Origin: an uncultured Paracoccus sp.
GTDB taxonomy: Bacteria; Pseudomonadota; Alphaproteobacteria; Rhodobacterales; Rhodobacteraceae
NCBI RefSeq assembly: GCF_947496875.1
Contig: NZ_CANMEH010000008.1
Location: 62,001-126,000 of the forward strand
DNA length: 64,000 nt
Reading direction: 5' to 3'
Part shown: positions 63,358 to 64,000 of the stretch, one piece after another
Position numbering within the stretch: position 1 is the first letter of the stretch
Layout: each line of letters begins with the position of its first letter
Notes under the pieces: generated by a model
Told to the model about the DNA's origin: nothing
What the model saw: only the letters and a program-made list of their open reading frames with translations
Databases searched by the model: none
Made by a program: the position numbers and the translations under genes

Positions 63358-63918
63358 ATGTTCATCCAGACCGAAACGACGCCGAACCCCGCCACGCTGA
63401 AGTTCCTGCCGGGCGAGACCGTCATGTCGGCCGGCACCGCCGATTTCCCCGCCGCCGAAGGGGCGGGCAACAGCCCGCTGGCCCAGCGGCTGTTCGCGGT
63501 TCCCGGGGTCACGGGCGTGTTTCTGGGCCATGACTTCGTGACGGTGACCAAGACCGACGCGGCGGTCTGGGATCAGATCAAGCCGTCGGTGCTGGGCGCG
63601 ATCATGGAACATTACCAGTCCGGCCAGCCCGCCATCGTCGAGACGACCGCCGCCGACGACGGGCACACGCCCCATTCGGGCCCGGACTCCGAAATCGTGG
63701 ACCAGATCAAGGAACTGCTGGACACGCGGGTCCGCCCGGCCGTGGCGCAGGACGGCGGCGACATCACCTTCCACGGGTTCGACCGCGGCGTCGTCTATCT
63801 GCACATGAAGGGCGCCTGCGCCGGCTGCCCGTCGTCCACCCTGACGCTGAAGATGGGGATCGAGAACCTGCTGCGCCATTACATCCCCGAGGTCACCGAA
63901 GTGCGGCCGGTTGCCTGA
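63358..63918 (+). CDS. NifU-family Fe-S scaffold/carrier protein (Nfu)
   Basis: The 186-residue protein has two parts: an Nfu N-terminal domain (MFIQTETTPNPATLKFLPGE and on to SVLGAIMEHY) and the NifU C-terminal domain (about 112-186) with the cluster-binding CxxC in GACAGCPSS (Cys154, Cys157). It carries 4Fe-4S clusters to target enzymes. Good AAAGGAG site upstream of ATG 63358. The last codons overlap the proposed tsaB start. Confidence 0.95.
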   Translation: MFIQTETTPNPATLKFLPGETVMSAGTADFPAAEGAGNSPLAQRLFAVPGVTGVFLGHDFVTVTKTDAAVWDQIKPSVLGAIMEHYQSGQPAIVETTAADDGHTPHSGPDSEIVDQIKELLDTRVRPAVAQDGGDITFHGFDRGVVYLHMKGACAGCPSSTLTLKMGIENLLRHYIPEVTEVRPVA

Positions 63919-64000
63919 CGCGCTGACGCTCGGCTTCGACACGTCGGCCGCGCATTGCGCGGCCGCTGTCGTTTCGGGTGACCGGGTGCTGGCGCATCGG
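63911..64000 (+). CDS. tsaB: TsaB, tRNA threonylcarbamoyladenosine biosynthesis protein (5' part only)
   Basis: Thirty codons run to the window end. LTLGFDTSAAHCAAAVVSGDRVLAHR matches the N-terminal ATPase-fold strand of TsaB (LALDTS...C..A). TTG at 63911 is the likely start and overlaps the NifU-family stop by 8 bp. TsaB works with TsaD and TsaE in t6A37 modification of tRNA. Only the N-terminus is visible, so the call rests on this short stretch and on the Nfu-tsaB order, which I believe occurs in related genomes. Confidence 0.75.
   Translation, partial: MPDALTLGFDTSAAHCAAAVVSGDRVLAHR

Overview
The window is about 64 kb of GC-rich DNA, with third codon positions almost all G or C. It fits an alphaproteobacterium of the Rhodobacterales (Paracoccus/Rhodobacter type). 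Signs of this are the sqdB-sqdD-sqdC sulfolipid operon in the Rhodobacter gene order, urate oxidation by membrane PuuD, a DUF2125 protein, a TamA/TamB pair, a giant cyclic beta-1,2-glucan synthase, and GAAC-N7-GAAC boxes of the alphaproteobacterial LexA type. The genus assignment is inference. No prophage, insertion sequence, CRISPR array, rRNA or plasmid gene was seen. This is chromosomal, mostly housekeeping and envelope DNA, with one lower-GC gene and one gene remnant.

Layout. 1-9.3 kb is a purine catabolism block: xdhA (cut by the left edge), a divergent LysR regulator, puuD-uraH, a small DUF3072 gene, allA, an 8-oxoguanine/guanine deaminase and two purine permeases. Together they take up purines, oxidise them to urate and open the ring. 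9.7-11.5 kb holds three exported proteins of unknown role. 11.7-17.2 kb is a DNA-maintenance segment: a lower-GC gene with a helix-hairpin-helix/glycosylase-like core overlapping thyX, gloA, and a radical SAM gene overlapping a DUF4130-UdgX fusion gene. Both flanking operons carry LexA-type boxes in their upstream regions. 17.3-20.2 kb is sqdBDC (sulfolipid synthesis). 20.3-25.5 kb has a DUF1045 gene, a host-attachment family gene, an aminotransferase, sdhE, a MarR regulator and pgm.

25.7-34.2 kb is one 8.6-kb gene for cyclic beta-1,2-glucan synthase, divergent from pgm, which supplies glucose-1-phosphate for UDP-glucose. 34.4-40.7 kb holds a GMC oxidoreductase and the operon pqiA-pqiA-pqiB-pqiC (MCE-type envelope lipid transport). 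40.7-49.4 kb holds a flavin reductase, cysQ, pmbA, the DUF2125 protein, a crotonase-fold protein lacking both catalytic glutamates, DUF454, ahcY, a secreted protein and glk. 49.5-56.6 kb is tamA-tamB. After tRNA-Ala(CGC) come trxC, gcvP, a 27-residue membrane peptide gene, an XpaC-family gene, truA, a truncated sugar-transferase remnant, a universal stress protein, a NifU-family gene and the start of tsaB at the right edge.

The strongest leads are the two LexA-type sites around 13.9-14.6 kb. They would tie thyX plus an unknown HhH protein, and the radical SAM/UdgX pair, into one damage-response segment. Other leads are exact ~300-bp internal repeats in both TamB and PqiB, and the catalytically depleted crotonase.
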